Translations under genes and position numbers: made by a program
Shown here: in pieces, positions 9,843 to 18,911 of the stretch
How positions within the stretch are numbered: position 1 is the stretch's first letter
Layout: each line of letters begins with the position of its first letter
From: Shewanella indica
GTDB taxonomy: Bacteria; Pseudomonadota; Gammaproteobacteria; Enterobacterales; Shewanellaceae
Length of the DNA: 64,000 bases
Assembly: GCF_002836975.1 (NCBI RefSeq)
Contig: NZ_NIJK01000026.1
Location: 112,430-176,429, forward strand
Reading direction: 5' to 3'
Notes under the pieces: generated by a model
The model's input: only the letters and a program-made list of their open reading frames with translations
The model's database searches: none
What the model was told of the DNA's origin: nothing

Positions 9843-11567
9843 TTGAACGCAGATATCATCAACAGCTTTTTCCTTGTCGGGGCCTTGCTTGTCGCAGTCA
9901 GTGTACTGCTCAGTCCGGTGTCGTCGCGACTCGGTATTCCTATTTTGGTGGTATTTCTTGCGGTGGGTATATTTGCCGGTGAAGATGGCCCCGGCGGCAT
10001 AGTATTCAATGACTATTCAGTTGCTTATTTGGTCAGTAACCTGGCGCTGGCGGTTATTCTGCTCGATGGTGGCATGCGTACCCGGGTTGCCAGTTTCAGG
10101 GTGGCATTGTGGCCGGCCTTGTCCTTGGCCACTTTTGGGGTGGCGTTAACCACCACGCTGACAGGTTTATTGGCTGCCTGGCTGTTTGATCTCAGCTTAC
10201 TTCAGGGCATGTTGGTGGGGGCCATTGTTGGTTCGACCGATGCCGCGGCGGTATTTAGCCTGCTCAAAGGCAAAAACGTGAATGAGCGTGTCGGTTCGAC
10301 ACTGGAAATCGAATCCGGTTGTAATGACCCCATGGCCGTGTTTTTGACCGTGACGCTGATTGCCATTCTCGGCAGTAGTGGCGATGAACTCTCGGGCAGC
10401 TATCTGGCACTGAGCTTTATCAAACAGTTTGGCCTGGGCGGGATCCTCGGTGTCGGCGGCGGTTGGCTGCTGTGGCAGGTTATCAATCGCAATCAATTGC
10501 CCGAAGGCCTCTATTCCATTTTGGTACTGAGTGGCGCACTGATGATCTTCGCTATCTCCAATGCCCTGGGAGGCAGTGGTATTCTGTCTATTTACCTGGT
10601 GGGTCTGTTTCTCGGTAACAAGGCGACCCGTGGCAAACACTCGATTCTCAACGTCCTCGATGGTATGACCTGGCTCAGTCAGATAGGCATGTTCCTGGTA
10701 CTGGGACTCTTGCTGACGCCATCGGATCTGAAAGATATCGCCTTACCGGGTTTGGCACTGGCCTTTGGGATGATCTTTCTGGCACGGCCGATTGCGGTTT
10801 GGCTCAGTTTGCTACCGTTTCGCAGCTTCCATGACAGAGACAGATGGTTTATCTCCTGGGTTGGGCTGCGCGGTGCAGTGCCCATTATTTTGGCGGTATT
10901 TCCCATGATGGCGGGGCTGCCACAGGCGCAGCTTTACTTCAACCTGGCCTTCTTCGTGGTGATGGTTTCCTTGCTGCTGCAGGGCAGTACCTTGTCCAAG
11001 GCGGCGCAGCTGGCCAAGGTGGAGTTGCCCCCCAAACCGGCACCCATATCCCGCGCCGGGGTGGAAATTTATCCCACCAGTGAATGGGAGATATTTGTCT
11101 ATCGCCTCAGCGAAAACAAATGGTGTATCGGTGAACCTCTAAGGCGCCTTGCCATGCCGGCGGGAACCCGGATTGCCGCCGTATTTCGCAATAACGAACT
11201 GTTGCACCCTTCGGGGAGTACCAGGCTGATGGCCGATGACATTCTTTGTGTGCTGGGGCAAGAGGACGATTTGGAACCTTTGAGTCAGCTGTTCAGTGAG
11301 GCGCCAGAAAAACGCGAGGCGCCCCGCTTCTTTGGTGACTTCTTTATTTCAGTGGATGTGATGCTGGCCGATATGGCACCTATTTACGGCATGCAGCTGG
11401 AATCCGAATATGAGCAGATGCGGGTTGCTGACTTACTGCAGCAACAACTTGGCAGTCACCCTGTAGTGGGAGATCAATTCCTCTGGCAAGGGCTGGACTG
11501 GATTGTCGCAGAGGTGCAGGAAGGGACTGTCAGCCGAGTTGGTTTGAGATTGCCCTCTGAAGACTGA
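9843..11567 (+). CDS. nhaP2: Potassium/proton antiporter NhaP2 (CPA1)
   Basis: A 574-residue inner-membrane CPA1 antiporter. The first ~385 residues form about 12-13 helices of a Na+/H+ exchanger fold, including [20 protein letters not shown] and the acidic [12 protein letters not shown] segment. They are followed by a TrkA-C (RCK-C) regulatory domain (about 395-480) and the family-specific C-terminal domain. Vibrio NhaP2 exchanges K+ for H+ and protects at low pH with high K+. The start is TTG at 9843, preceded four bases away by GGAGGG; the protein then aligns from its first residue with E. coli NhaP2/CvrA. A terminator follows. Confidence 0.9.
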   Translation: MNADIINSFFLVGALLVAVSVLLSPVSSRLGIPILVVFLAVGIFAGEDGPGGIVFNDYSVAYLVSNLALAVILLDGGMRTRVASFRVALWPALSLATFGVALTTTLTGLLAAWLFDLSLLQGMLVGAIVGSTDAAAVFSLLKGKNVNERVGSTLEIESGCNDPMAVFLTVTLIAILGSSGDELSGSYLALSFIKQFGLGGILGVGGGWLLWQVINRNQLPEGLYSILVLSGALMIFAISNALGGSGILSIYLVGLFLGNKATRGKHSILNVLDGMTWLSQIGMFLVLGLLLTPSDLKDIALPGLALAFGMIFLARPIAVWLSLLPFRSFHDRDRWFISWVGLRGAVPIILAVFPMMAGLPQAQLYFNLAFFVVMVSLLLQGSTLSKAAQLAKVELPPKPAPISRAGVEIYPTSEWEIFVYRLSENKWCIGEPLRRLAMPAGTRIAAVFRNNELLHPSGSTRLMADDILCVLGQEDDLEPLSQLFSEAPEKREAPRFFGDFFISVDVMLADMAPIYGMQLESEYEQMRVADLLQQQLGSHPVVGDQFLWQGLDWIVAEVQEGTVSRVGLRLPSED

Positions 11568-11579
11568 AAAAAAGCGAAG

Positions 11580-11607
11580 AAATGCCGACCCTGAGTCGGC
11601 ATTTTTA
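11580..11607 (+). terminator. Intrinsic terminator of nhaP2
   Basis: A 10-bp stem (AAATGCCGAC with GTCGGCATTT), a five-base loop and a short T-run. It also faces the end of lpxL and may act in both directions. Confidence 0.8.
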
Positions 11608-11618
11608 CGGTTATTTTC

Positions 11619-12542
11619 TTAATAGAGCGAGGGCGTGCTCTCAGTGGGGCGGGTCTTGAACCTGCGGTGCAGCCACATGTACTGCGCCGGGTTACGGCTG
11701 ATCAGCTGCTCGACAATGACGTTGCCGCGTTTGGCGTCTTCCACCTCATTTTCGCCGGGAAAGTTATCCAGTGGTGCCTGGATCTCTATGTTGTAACCCG
11801 TATCGTCGGCGTTGCGCTCGACAAAGAAAGGCAGCACTTTGGCTTTACCCAGTTTGGCCAAGGTGGTACCGCCGGTAATGGTGGCGGCATCGGGAACGGC
11901 GAAGAAGGGGATAAAGACGGCACTGGAGCGGCCAAAGTCCTGATCTGCTGTATACCAGATGACATCAGGGTTACGCAGGCAACGCACCATCTGCCTAAGA
12001 TCCCGCTTGGGAACCAGCGCCTTGTTTGAACGCAAACGCCCCTTTACCTGCAGGTATTCCATTACAGGATTGTTATGGGGGCGATACACACCAACCCCGG
12101 GCTGAAATTGGCCGAATATTCTTGCGCCCATTTCCAGCGGCAAGCAGTGAACCGCAAACAGAATAACCCCTTGACCGGCAGCCAGTGTCTGCTCTACATG
12201 CTCCTGGCCCTTTATCTGCATGTGCTTTTGCACCTTGTCGTTGTTCCACCACCAGGCGTTGATAGTGTCGAAAATGGCCTTGCCGGTTTCTTGAAAGTTA
12301 CGCTTAAGCAGGTTTTCCCGCTCCGCGTTACTCATTTGTGGAAAACACAGCTCCAGGTTGCGTCTGGCGGTGTTGACCCGGCTTCCGGCCAGCTTCATTG
12401 CCACAAGGCCGAAGGTGCTGCCAAGCTTCATTTGCCATTTAAGTGGCAGCAGGAGAGTCAGCCTGGCCAGACCGACAGCAAGCCACAGCAACCAGAATTT
12501 AGGATGATACAAGTGAGTGGAAAATTGCGCTTTCTCTACCAA
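11619..12542 (-). CDS. lpxL: Lipid A biosynthesis lauroyl acyltransferase
   Basis: A 307-residue inner-membrane acyltransferase of the LpxL/LpxM/LpxP family that adds a secondary acyl chain to Kdo2-lipid IVA. One N-terminal anchor helix (about 15-35) precedes the catalytic domain, with the HX4E motif HCLPLE; glutamate in this motif is as in E. coli LpxL. The start is TTG at 12542. The ribosome site is weak, but the N-terminus then lines up residue for residue with E. coli LpxL (FST..HP..W), and no earlier start is available. It is divergent from hldE, so two outer-membrane LPS genes share one intergenic region. Confidence 0.88.
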   Translation of the reverse strand: MVEKAQFSTHLYHPKFWLLWLAVGLARLTLLLPLKWQMKLGSTFGLVAMKLAGSRVNTARRNLELCFPQMSNAERENLLKRNFQETGKAIFDTINAWWWNNDKVQKHMQIKGQEHVEQTLAAGQGVILFAVHCLPLEMGARIFGQFQPGVGVYRPHNNPVMEYLQVKGRLRSNKALVPKRDLRQMVRCLRNPDVIWYTADQDFGRSSAVFIPFFAVPDAATITGGTTLAKLGKAKVLPFFVERNADDTGYNIEIQAPLDNFPGENEVEDAKRGNVIVEQLISRNPAQYMWLHRRFKTRPTESTPSLY

Positions 12543-12648
12543 AACGATAAACCCGTTTACTGGAAAAATTAACGCATATTCTAACCCAATTTATTGTGAA
12601 AATTAGGTACAATTAGGGTTTATTTGGCCCTAAGAAGACAAGTTCGTT

Positions 12649-14079
12649 ATGAAGGTAACTCTGCCCCCATTTGAAAAAGCCAAGGTTCTGGTCGTTGGTG
12701 ATGTCATGCTCGACCGATACTGGGGTGGCTCAACCGGCCGCATTTCACCCGAGGCGCCTGTACCTGTGGTGCGAATCAATCAAATAGAGGATAGGCCCGG
12801 TGGTGCCGCCAACGTGGCACTGAATATCGCGGCGCTGGGTGGGTCGGTACAACTGGCCGGTATTGTTGGTGCCGATGAGGCCGCAGCAGCCCTGCATATG
12901 GGCATCAGTGCTTTAGGTGTGGAGCCTAAGTGGTTGACGGTCGAAGATAAGCCCACGATCACTAAGCTGCGCGTGCTGAGCTGTAATCAACAGCTTATCC
13001 GCTTGGATTTTGAAGAGACCTTTGCCCGGGAACAGAGCCAGGCGCTATTGGCGCAGAGTGAGGCTTTGTTGGATGATTGCAAGGTACTGGTATTGTCTGA
13101 CTACGCGAAAGGGGCCATCTTTGAGCCTCAGGCCTTTATTGCCAAGGCCAGAGCAAAGGGGATCAGTGTCTTGGTGGATCCCAAGGGCAGTGATTTCGGT
13201 CGTTATGCCGGAGCCAGCCTGATCACCCCCAATATGAATGAGTTTGAGGCTGTCGTGGGCACTGTCAGTTCGGAGGCCGATTTGGTAGCCAAGGCGCAGG
13301 CCTTGATTAGTGAGCATCAACTGGGGGCGATTCTGGTTACTCGTTCGGAGAAGGGCATGACACTTATCACCAGTGAAGGAGATGAGTTGCATATCCCGAC
13401 TATGGCCAGGGAAGTCTATGATGTGACAGGTGCCGGAGATACTGTGATATCGGCGCTTGCCACTGCTTTGGCGGCTGGCAGCGACCTGCCACAAGCTTGC
13501 GCCATTGCTAATAGCGCCGCAGGTGTGGTGGTTGGCAAACTGGGGACTTCCACTGTCAGTCGTATTGAACTCATTGAGGCTTTGGCTTTACATCAGGGGG
13601 AGTCGGGCTTTGGGGTGGTCAGCGAAGATCAACTGCTGTACGCCATTCAGCAAGCAAAGCTTAGAGGCGAACGAGTGGTGATGACCAATGGTTGCTTTGA
13701 CATACTCCATGCCGGGCACGTCAGTTATCTCAAAGAAGCCAGGGCTTTGGGCGATAGATTGATAGTGGCGGTTAATGACGACGCTTCGGTAAAACGTCTT
13801 AAGGGCGAAGGACGTCCGGTCAACAGCTTGGAGCGGCGGATGGCTGTTTTGGCAGGGTTAGCTTCCGTCGATTGGGTAGTGCCTTTCAGCGAAGATACGC
13901 CGCAGCGGGTGATTTCCAGATTGTTGCCGGATCTCCTGGTCAAGGGCGGAGACTATCGGGTGGAAGAGATTGCCGGCGGTGAAGAAGTGATCGCTGCCGG
14001 TGGCAGTGTCAAGGTGCTGGGATTCGAAGATGGTATCTCCACTACAGCTATCATTCAGAATATTATGACCAAATCCTGA
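12649..14079 (+). CDS. hldE: Bifunctional heptose-7-phosphate kinase / heptose-1-phosphate adenylyltransferase
   Basis: A 476-residue fusion enzyme that makes the ADP-heptose precursor of the LPS inner core. The N-terminal ribokinase-like domain (about 1-320) shows [20 protein letters not shown] and the phosphate-binding DVTGAGDTV; the C-terminal cytidylyltransferase-like domain (about 343-476) begins [13 protein letters not shown] with the HxGH motif. Length and domain order match E. coli HldE. The stop codon overlaps the next ATG by one base, indicating translational coupling. Confidence 0.96.
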   Translation: MKVTLPPFEKAKVLVVGDVMLDRYWGGSTGRISPEAPVPVVRINQIEDRPGGAANVALNIAALGGSVQLAGIVGADEAAAALHMGISALGVEPKWLTVEDKPTITKLRVLSCNQQLIRLDFEETFAREQSQALLAQSEALLDDCKVLVLSDYAKGAIFEPQAFIAKARAKGISVLVDPKGSDFGRYAGASLITPNMNEFEAVVGTVSSEADLVAKAQALISEHQLGAILVTRSEKGMTLITSEGDELHIPTMAREVYDVTGAGDTVISALATALAAGSDLPQACAIANSAAGVVVGKLGTSTVSRIELIEALALHQGESGFGVVSEDQLLYAIQQAKLRGERVVMTNGCFDILHAGHVSYLKEARALGDRLIVAVNDDASVKRLKGEGRPVNSLERRMAVLAGLASVDWVVPFSEDTPQRVISRLLPDLLVKGGDYRVEEIAGGEEVIAAGGSVKVLGFEDGISTTAIIQNIMTKS

Positions 14080-14906
14080 TGTTGATGGCGGCGTTGCTAT
14101 CGGGAAGCTTGTTTTGGACCGATGTGGGTCCGAAACAGGCCTTGATATGTCCGCCATCTGAATTGCCACTGTGTCTGCAGCAACTCCCCGATAGGGTCAA
14201 GCGGCAATTGCCCCTGTCTCAACAAGCTTTCTTCGATGCTTTGGGGATGAGAGGCGCCATGTCTCTGCCCGTCGAAGATGACAAAATTGCCGGCATGGTT
14301 CTCTGGGCACCGCAATATATCCCTCAAAGTCAAACTGCTATCTGGAATGGTCAAAATCATGAACTGGTGTTGCGGCATCAGCCGCAATTAACTCTCTGGC
14401 ATGAGTTGGGACATTTGGAAGTAAAGCGTCTGCAAGGAGATGTTTTGCCTGCCGAGTTGTCTGAACTGGAGCATGAGTGGTTGGCTGATACTTATCTCGC
14501 TTGGCGTTGTGCTAAAGAATGGAACAGTCTGGAACTTGTGTGGCAACAATACCATCGTCGCAACCTGGCCGTCATTTCTGATATCGGCAATTTGTCACAC
14601 TGGAGCCCATTGTATCTGATACAAGTGTTAAAAAAATATGATCAGCAAGAAATCGCAGGATTTGCTGATTTTGCAACATTTGTGCTCGATTTTTATCCGA
14701 TAGTCAGTGGTTATTCTCAGGACGAAGTGGCGGAATTTTCCAGCTTACTGCAGTATCTTTTTTCTCGAAACCGTCGGCAAGTCCTTCCCAGCTATATGTT
14801 TTGGCGTCGTGAGCAGTTGGGTAGAGTGTTGCAACCCACCCTGGAACAGCTGCTGGGAACCGAAAGCGCCAATATTTTGTTGTTTAAAGAGGGTATGTTG
14901 CAATAA
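14079..14906 (+). CDS. Uncharacterised protein with HExxH zinc-protease-like motif
   Basis: A 275-residue protein I do not recognise by name. Its N-terminus is mildly hydrophobic (LMAALLSGSLFW) and could be a signal or anchor. Near residue 108 it has LTLWHELGHLEVKRL, a HELGH match to the HExxH zinc motif, and about 25 residues later EHEWLADTYLAWR, where an acidic residue could be a third ligand as in gluzincins. It overlaps hldE by one base, so it is probably co-expressed with LPS heptose synthesis, but the biological link is unknown. A zinc hydrolase role is an inference from the motif only. Confidence 0.75.
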   Translation: MLMAALLSGSLFWTDVGPKQALICPPSELPLCLQQLPDRVKRQLPLSQQAFFDALGMRGAMSLPVEDDKIAGMVLWAPQYIPQSQTAIWNGQNHELVLRHQPQLTLWHELGHLEVKRLQGDVLPAELSELEHEWLADTYLAWRCAKEWNSLELVWQQYHRRNLAVISDIGNLSHWSPLYLIQVLKKYDQQEIAGFADFATFVLDFYPIVSGYSQDEVAEFSSLLQYLFSRNRRQVLPSYMFWRREQLGRVLQPTLEQLLGTESANILLFKEGMLQ

Positions 14907-15061
14907 TGTGAAAATAAGCATTTTTTTCAGTTTTCTTAGCTGAACATTTGCTGAACGAAAGTGAAAAACACTGTTGGCACCCCTATTTTTGGCAGTATTC
15001 TCTTTATCCCTTTGATAAGCTCGGTGGCAATAAAAACAACAGGGATAAGAGGCAAACAAGA

Positions 15062-15541
15062 ATGGCCAAGCGTTCAAAGGCTCAGACTGAGCTGACTATC
15101 AATCAGATTATGGACGAAGCTCTCAAACAGATCTTAACTATTGGCTTTGAGGCTATGTCTTATACAACACTTTCTGAAGCAACGGGGATTAGCCGCACGG
15201 GAATTAGTCATCATTTTCCGCGCAAAATTGATTTTTTAACAAGGTTAGATGTGCGTATTGGTCGACTGTTTCTGGCTGCTCTGGATTTTTCCAGTGTTGG
15301 AGCACTCGAGCATTCCTGGATGCAGGCGCTGAATCAAGCAGAGCATAGGGCGGTATTGAGGCTTTTCTTTAGTCTCTGTGGATACAATAATCCAGAGATC
15401 ACTCTATTTCGTGCCGTGGCCATGGCCAGAGAAAACGCCCAAATAGAGCTGGGGGATAAGGGCGAGCAGATGATCAACGATCTCCTGGGGCGCAGTGCTG
15501 TTATGTTGTTGTCCGATCCGGGTATCTCTTACGCCGCTTAA
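15062..15541 (+). CDS. TetR-family transcriptional regulator
   Basis: Predicted 159-residue regulator. The N-terminal helix-turn-helix (about 10-55, ending TGISRTGISHHFPRKIDFL) is TetR-like; the ligand domain is short. The open frame reaches 14948, but ATG 15062 has AAGAGG about ten bases upstream and begins exactly where TetR homology begins. No operon partner is visible; its ligand and targets are unknown. A terminator follows. Confidence 0.8.
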   Translation: MAKRSKAQTELTINQIMDEALKQILTIGFEAMSYTTLSEATGISRTGISHHFPRKIDFLTRLDVRIGRLFLAALDFSSVGALEHSWMQALNQAEHRAVLRLFFSLCGYNNPEITLFRAVAMARENAQIELGDKGEQMINDLLGRSAVMLLSDPGISYAA

Positions 15542-15591
15542 AATCCCGTTTAAGTGACGCCCATTCAAGCGATTCATAGAGATAATTGAGG

Positions 15592-15619
15592 CAGCAGGCT
15601 TAGGCTTGCTGTTTTATTT
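15592..15619 (+). terminator. Intrinsic terminator after the TetR-type gene
   Basis: An 8-bp stem CAGCAGGC/GCTTGCTG (one G-T pair), four-base loop and TTTTATTT tail. Confidence 0.75.
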
Positions 15620-15728
15620 GGACGCTCTGTATATCAAGGCCAGTTGTCGCTTAAGCCGTACTCAGTAGTCGGCGCTGCGAAAAGCCGCGCCGCAGATAGC
15701 AACTCTTTAGTATCAAAGGCAACTTATA

Positions 15729-17948
15729 TTAGAGCTGGCGGGTATAGGCCTGGCAGATATTCTGCTCACCCGTCTGCTTGGCTCGTTTCAGTGCTACTTC
15801 GGCATTGCCGAGGAATTGCTCCAGACTCTGGCCCGGCAGATAGGCGGCTATGCCTATGCTGATCCCTTCGGCCAAGCCGTTTTCACTTAGGCTGGCCAGT
15901 GCCTTGACCGCATAGTGGTGTGCCTGGTTAGCATCGGTTTCCGGCAATATGATAATGAGTTTTCCCAACTGCCAGTGGGACATTTGATAGCTGTTGGGCA
16001 GATCCCTGAGTAGTTGCATCTCCACCTCATGTTGGCGGTTTTCCAACTGGCCAATATCACTCATATGACTGAGCATGCCCTCTGGGCTGATGTCCATCAG
16101 AAGCAGACTGGCCTGCAGTTTTTCCTCTTCGGACATGGACTTGAAGTAGCGATCCAGATCTCTGAGATTCACCAGGATGGTGCTGCGGTGAGGCACCAGA
16201 TCGCCACTGGCTTCAACTTTATTTCTTGGGGTTGCCTGCTCCAGGGTACATACCAGATACTCAATCTCGCCGTCTTGATCCAGGTAGCCCTTGAGCGTGG
16301 CCTGCAGGCAACTGCCATGACGCTGGGTACAAAGGATCTGCCCCTGCCACTGGCCTTGCATACTTACCAATTGGCTTATTCTTTGCCACTGGTTGCCAAG
16401 ATCGTTTTCCAGTAGAGCCGCCAGACTATGGCTGATATCGCCATTGAGCTGCATTAGCTTATCGAAGGCGTCGTTGACCTTGAGCAACTGTCCTGATGGC
16501 GTGGTTAGGGCGGTGGCAACATTGCTGCCGGTCAACAGCTTACTGAGGAAGGCTTCCTGTTGGGCTTGTTTCAGTTCGCCGATATCCTCGAGGGTAATCA
16601 GTAGATAAGTCTGTCGGCTGGCATAGTAACGGCGGATATGCAGCCTGAGTTGGGCGTTATCCAGTGACTCGAGTTGCACCTCACCGCGCCACTCTCCGAT
16701 ATCTGCCAATTGCTGCTTCATTGATGAGTAGAGCTCATCTTCCAACTGCAGGATCCGCTGCAAACTGCGATCCGGCAGCTCATCTTGTTCGAGTTGCAGA
16801 ATACGGGCCGCGGTGGCGTTGGCGCTGACGATACGGCCACTGGGATTGACCAGCACACACCCCAGGTTGGAGCGGAACAGGCCACGGGCCAACTCAATGC
16901 TGTTTTGCCTGGCACGTTGTTCAAGGCGGAACATATGGGTCAGCAGAATAACCGCGGTCGCCAGAATGGTCAGTATGGCGGCACAGGCCAACAGCATATT
17001 GCGCCATTGGAAAAAGCGCGAAGCGATATCGTGATTGCGGATATAGGAAAGCAGCAGATATTCACGTTTGGCATCATTGGGCGAGGCCAACTGCAATTTA
17101 AGGTAGACGAAGGTGGCGTCTTCACCGTGGAATTGGCCAAAGTTGCTTGCGGCCATCTTGCTCCATAGTGCCGGGTAGCTCTGTCTTATGCTGCTGCCCA
17201 TGGTTTCCGGTAACCTTGCCAAGGGCTCCAGATCCGATGCTCCTGCATAGAGCAGGCCTTGATTGTCAAACAGCAATAGCGGTGAAGCATTGCTGGAGAA
17301 AGCGGGTTTTATCGCCTGCAGCATTTGCAACATGGAGTTGTAGGTGACTAGATAACCGCGCACAGTCTGATCCTGAGTTTCCAATCGGGCTACTTGATAG
17401 ATGTAAGGTTCGAGACGCCCGCCAATCGGGGCAAACTCCAATGCCGAGGTATAAATATCCTGGCTTCCGAGGTTATGCTTGTTACCCAAGAGTGCCGGCG
17501 GCATCGACATGCTGCCGAAGTTATTACTGGTAGCGATCCGAAACTTGCCGTCGGCATCAAACAGGGCCAGATCCAGCAGCTCGGGGGTGCTACGCTTCAG
17601 GCTGTCCCAGCTTGTTAATAGACGCTGATATTCCTTGTGCCCCGGATTATCCAGGTACTGTCGCAGATACTCGGACTTGGCAAACATTTGGGTGCGAAAC
17701 TGTTGGAAGGAGATTTTATCGGCCAGCAGGGCGCCGACGGTTTGCAGCTCGCTGTATCTTTGCACCGCCCACTCTTCCTGAAGACGTCGTTCGCCCAATG
17801 TGATTAACACATTAGTAATAAGTATCACAGTGATCACCAGCATGCTCAGCTGACTGGCAACGGCCAGCAAGCGCTGCTGGGACCAGTGAATACCCTGAGC
17901 CGAGATAAGCAAAGGCGTGTCTTTGAGTCCGGTATTCTTTTTGAACAT
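15729..17948 (-). CDS. Membrane sensor with PAS domains and degenerate GGDEF domain
   Basis: A 739-residue inner-membrane signalling protein. One helix at about 27-50, a large periplasmic sensor region (about 51-315, Cache-like length), a second helix at about 318-340, two PAS-like domains (about 355-475 and 480-590) and a C-terminal GGDEF-fold domain (about 600-739). The catalytic signature is lost: where R-x-GGDEF should precede the strand LIIILPETD, the sequence is WQLGKL at about 659-664. The domain fold is otherwise recognisable (SIGIA, AEVALKRAKQTGEQ). It is therefore unlikely to make cyclic di-GMP and may act as a receptor or regulatory scaffold. A single gene; the downstream radical SAM gene is convergent in function but on the same strand. 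Confidence 0.82.
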   Translation of the reverse strand: MFKKNTGLKDTPLLISAQGIHWSQQRLLAVASQLSMLVITVILITNVLITLGERRLQEEWAVQRYSELQTVGALLADKISFQQFRTQMFAKSEYLRQYLDNPGHKEYQRLLTSWDSLKRSTPELLDLALFDADGKFRIATSNNFGSMSMPPALLGNKHNLGSQDIYTSALEFAPIGGRLEPYIYQVARLETQDQTVRGYLVTYNSMLQMLQAIKPAFSSNASPLLLFDNQGLLYAGASDLEPLARLPETMGSSIRQSYPALWSKMAASNFGQFHGEDATFVYLKLQLASPNDAKREYLLLSYIRNHDIASRFFQWRNMLLACAAILTILATAVILLTHMFRLEQRARQNSIELARGLFRSNLGCVLVNPSGRIVSANATAARILQLEQDELPDRSLQRILQLEDELYSSMKQQLADIGEWRGEVQLESLDNAQLRLHIRRYYASRQTYLLITLEDIGELKQAQQEAFLSKLLTGSNVATALTTPSGQLLKVNDAFDKLMQLNGDISHSLAALLENDLGNQWQRISQLVSMQGQWQGQILCTQRHGSCLQATLKGYLDQDGEIEYLVCTLEQATPRNKVEASGDLVPHRSTILVNLRDLDRYFKSMSEEEKLQASLLLMDISPEGMLSHMSDIGQLENRQHEVEMQLLRDLPNSYQMSHWQLGKLIIILPETDANQAHHYAVKALASLSENGLAEGISIGIAAYLPGQSLEQFLGNAEVALKRAKQTGEQNICQAYTRQL

Positions 17949-18129
17949 GGAACTGTGCTGGCTCCGGAGTGAAAAATTGCGCTCATGTTAACACGAATTA
18001 ATCCGGCGGGCATCGACGGTGACTGAGTGCTCACCGGGCGGTTAACAATGGGGCCAAGCAAGGCGCAAATCAGTTATGTGACGCCTTTGACCTGGGTTAT
18101 GGCATCATCGGCAGGGGGCGGCAGCTTAA

Positions 18130-18747
18130 TTATCCCAACTGCCCGAGGATCCTGTGCTTGAATTGACAACCGGCGTCTTCCACTATCTTGCGACAGGCGT
18201 CGATATCCACCCCTTCCAGGCCATCGAGTGCCGATACCTGTACCTGTTCGATGTAACGGGGCGCTTCGCGGATAAAGGCGTTGACCGCATCCCAGGAGCC
18301 CGCCAGCCGTGGTCGACAGTGCTTGATGTAGCCCGCTTCAGTGTCGGCATTGAGTGAGACCGACAGGGCATCGACGCACTCGGCCAGCTCAGGCAATATG
18401 TTGCGCCTGTGAAACAGGTTGCCGAGGCCATCGGTATTGACTCTAACCTTACCGCCGCGGCGTTTTATTTCGCGGGCCACTTCCAGCAAGGTGTCGAGAT
18501 TGAGCGTTGGCTCACCGTAGCCGCAGAACACATATTCATCGAAACGGGTTACCTCGCCCAGCAGCGGAATCATATCGTTGCCGCGGGGACGAACCTTGAG
18601 ATCCAGTTGATACTCATGAATACTCTTGCTGCCGTTGTGCTTGGGACAGAAGCGACATCTCAAGGTGCAGCGGCCGGTAATATTCAGATAGCGACTGTTG
18701 CGTATGTCATAGACGAGTGTGGGTTGACTTTGGGCTGTGCTGCTCAT
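18130..18747 (-). CDS. Radical SAM protein, TatD-associated type
   Basis: A 205-residue radical SAM enzyme with the cluster motif CTLRCRFC (CxxxCxxC) near residue 27, and the expected downstream strands (FCGYGEPTLN, VRVNTDGLGN, ALSVSLNAD). It resembles the small TatD-linked radical SAM family; no TatD nuclease gene is adjacent in this window. The substrate is unknown. It lies 182 bp downstream-facing of the efflux operon terminator and shares strand with the PAS/GGDEF gene after it. Confidence 0.8.
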   Translation of the reverse strand: MSSTAQSQPTLVYDIRNSRYLNITGRCTLRCRFCPKHNGSKSIHEYQLDLKVRPRGNDMIPLLGEVTRFDEYVFCGYGEPTLNLDTLLEVAREIKRRGGKVRVNTDGLGNLFHRRNILPELAECVDALSVSLNADTEAGYIKHCRPRLAGSWDAVNAFIREAPRYIEQVQVSALDGLEGVDIDACRKIVEDAGCQFKHRILGQLG

Positions 18748-18873
18748 AACGACTCAATAGGGCATGCAGGGTATATCTTCGAGTCTAACCAAGAATCCCT
18801 GTTGAAAATGCTAGCAGGATCAGAAAACACCCACTTGGTACGGGGCTCGATAGAGTTGAGTTTGTTGCTGGCC

Positions 18874-18900
18874 GATAAAAAGGGAGCCTTTCGGCTCCCT
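18874..18900 (-). terminator. Terminator of the RND efflux operon
   Basis: An 8-bp stem (AGGGAGCC with GGCTCCCT), four-base loop, and on the minus strand a TTTTATC tail, 12 bp after the transporter stop codon. Confidence 0.88.
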
Positions 18901-18911
18901 CCATAACCCAA

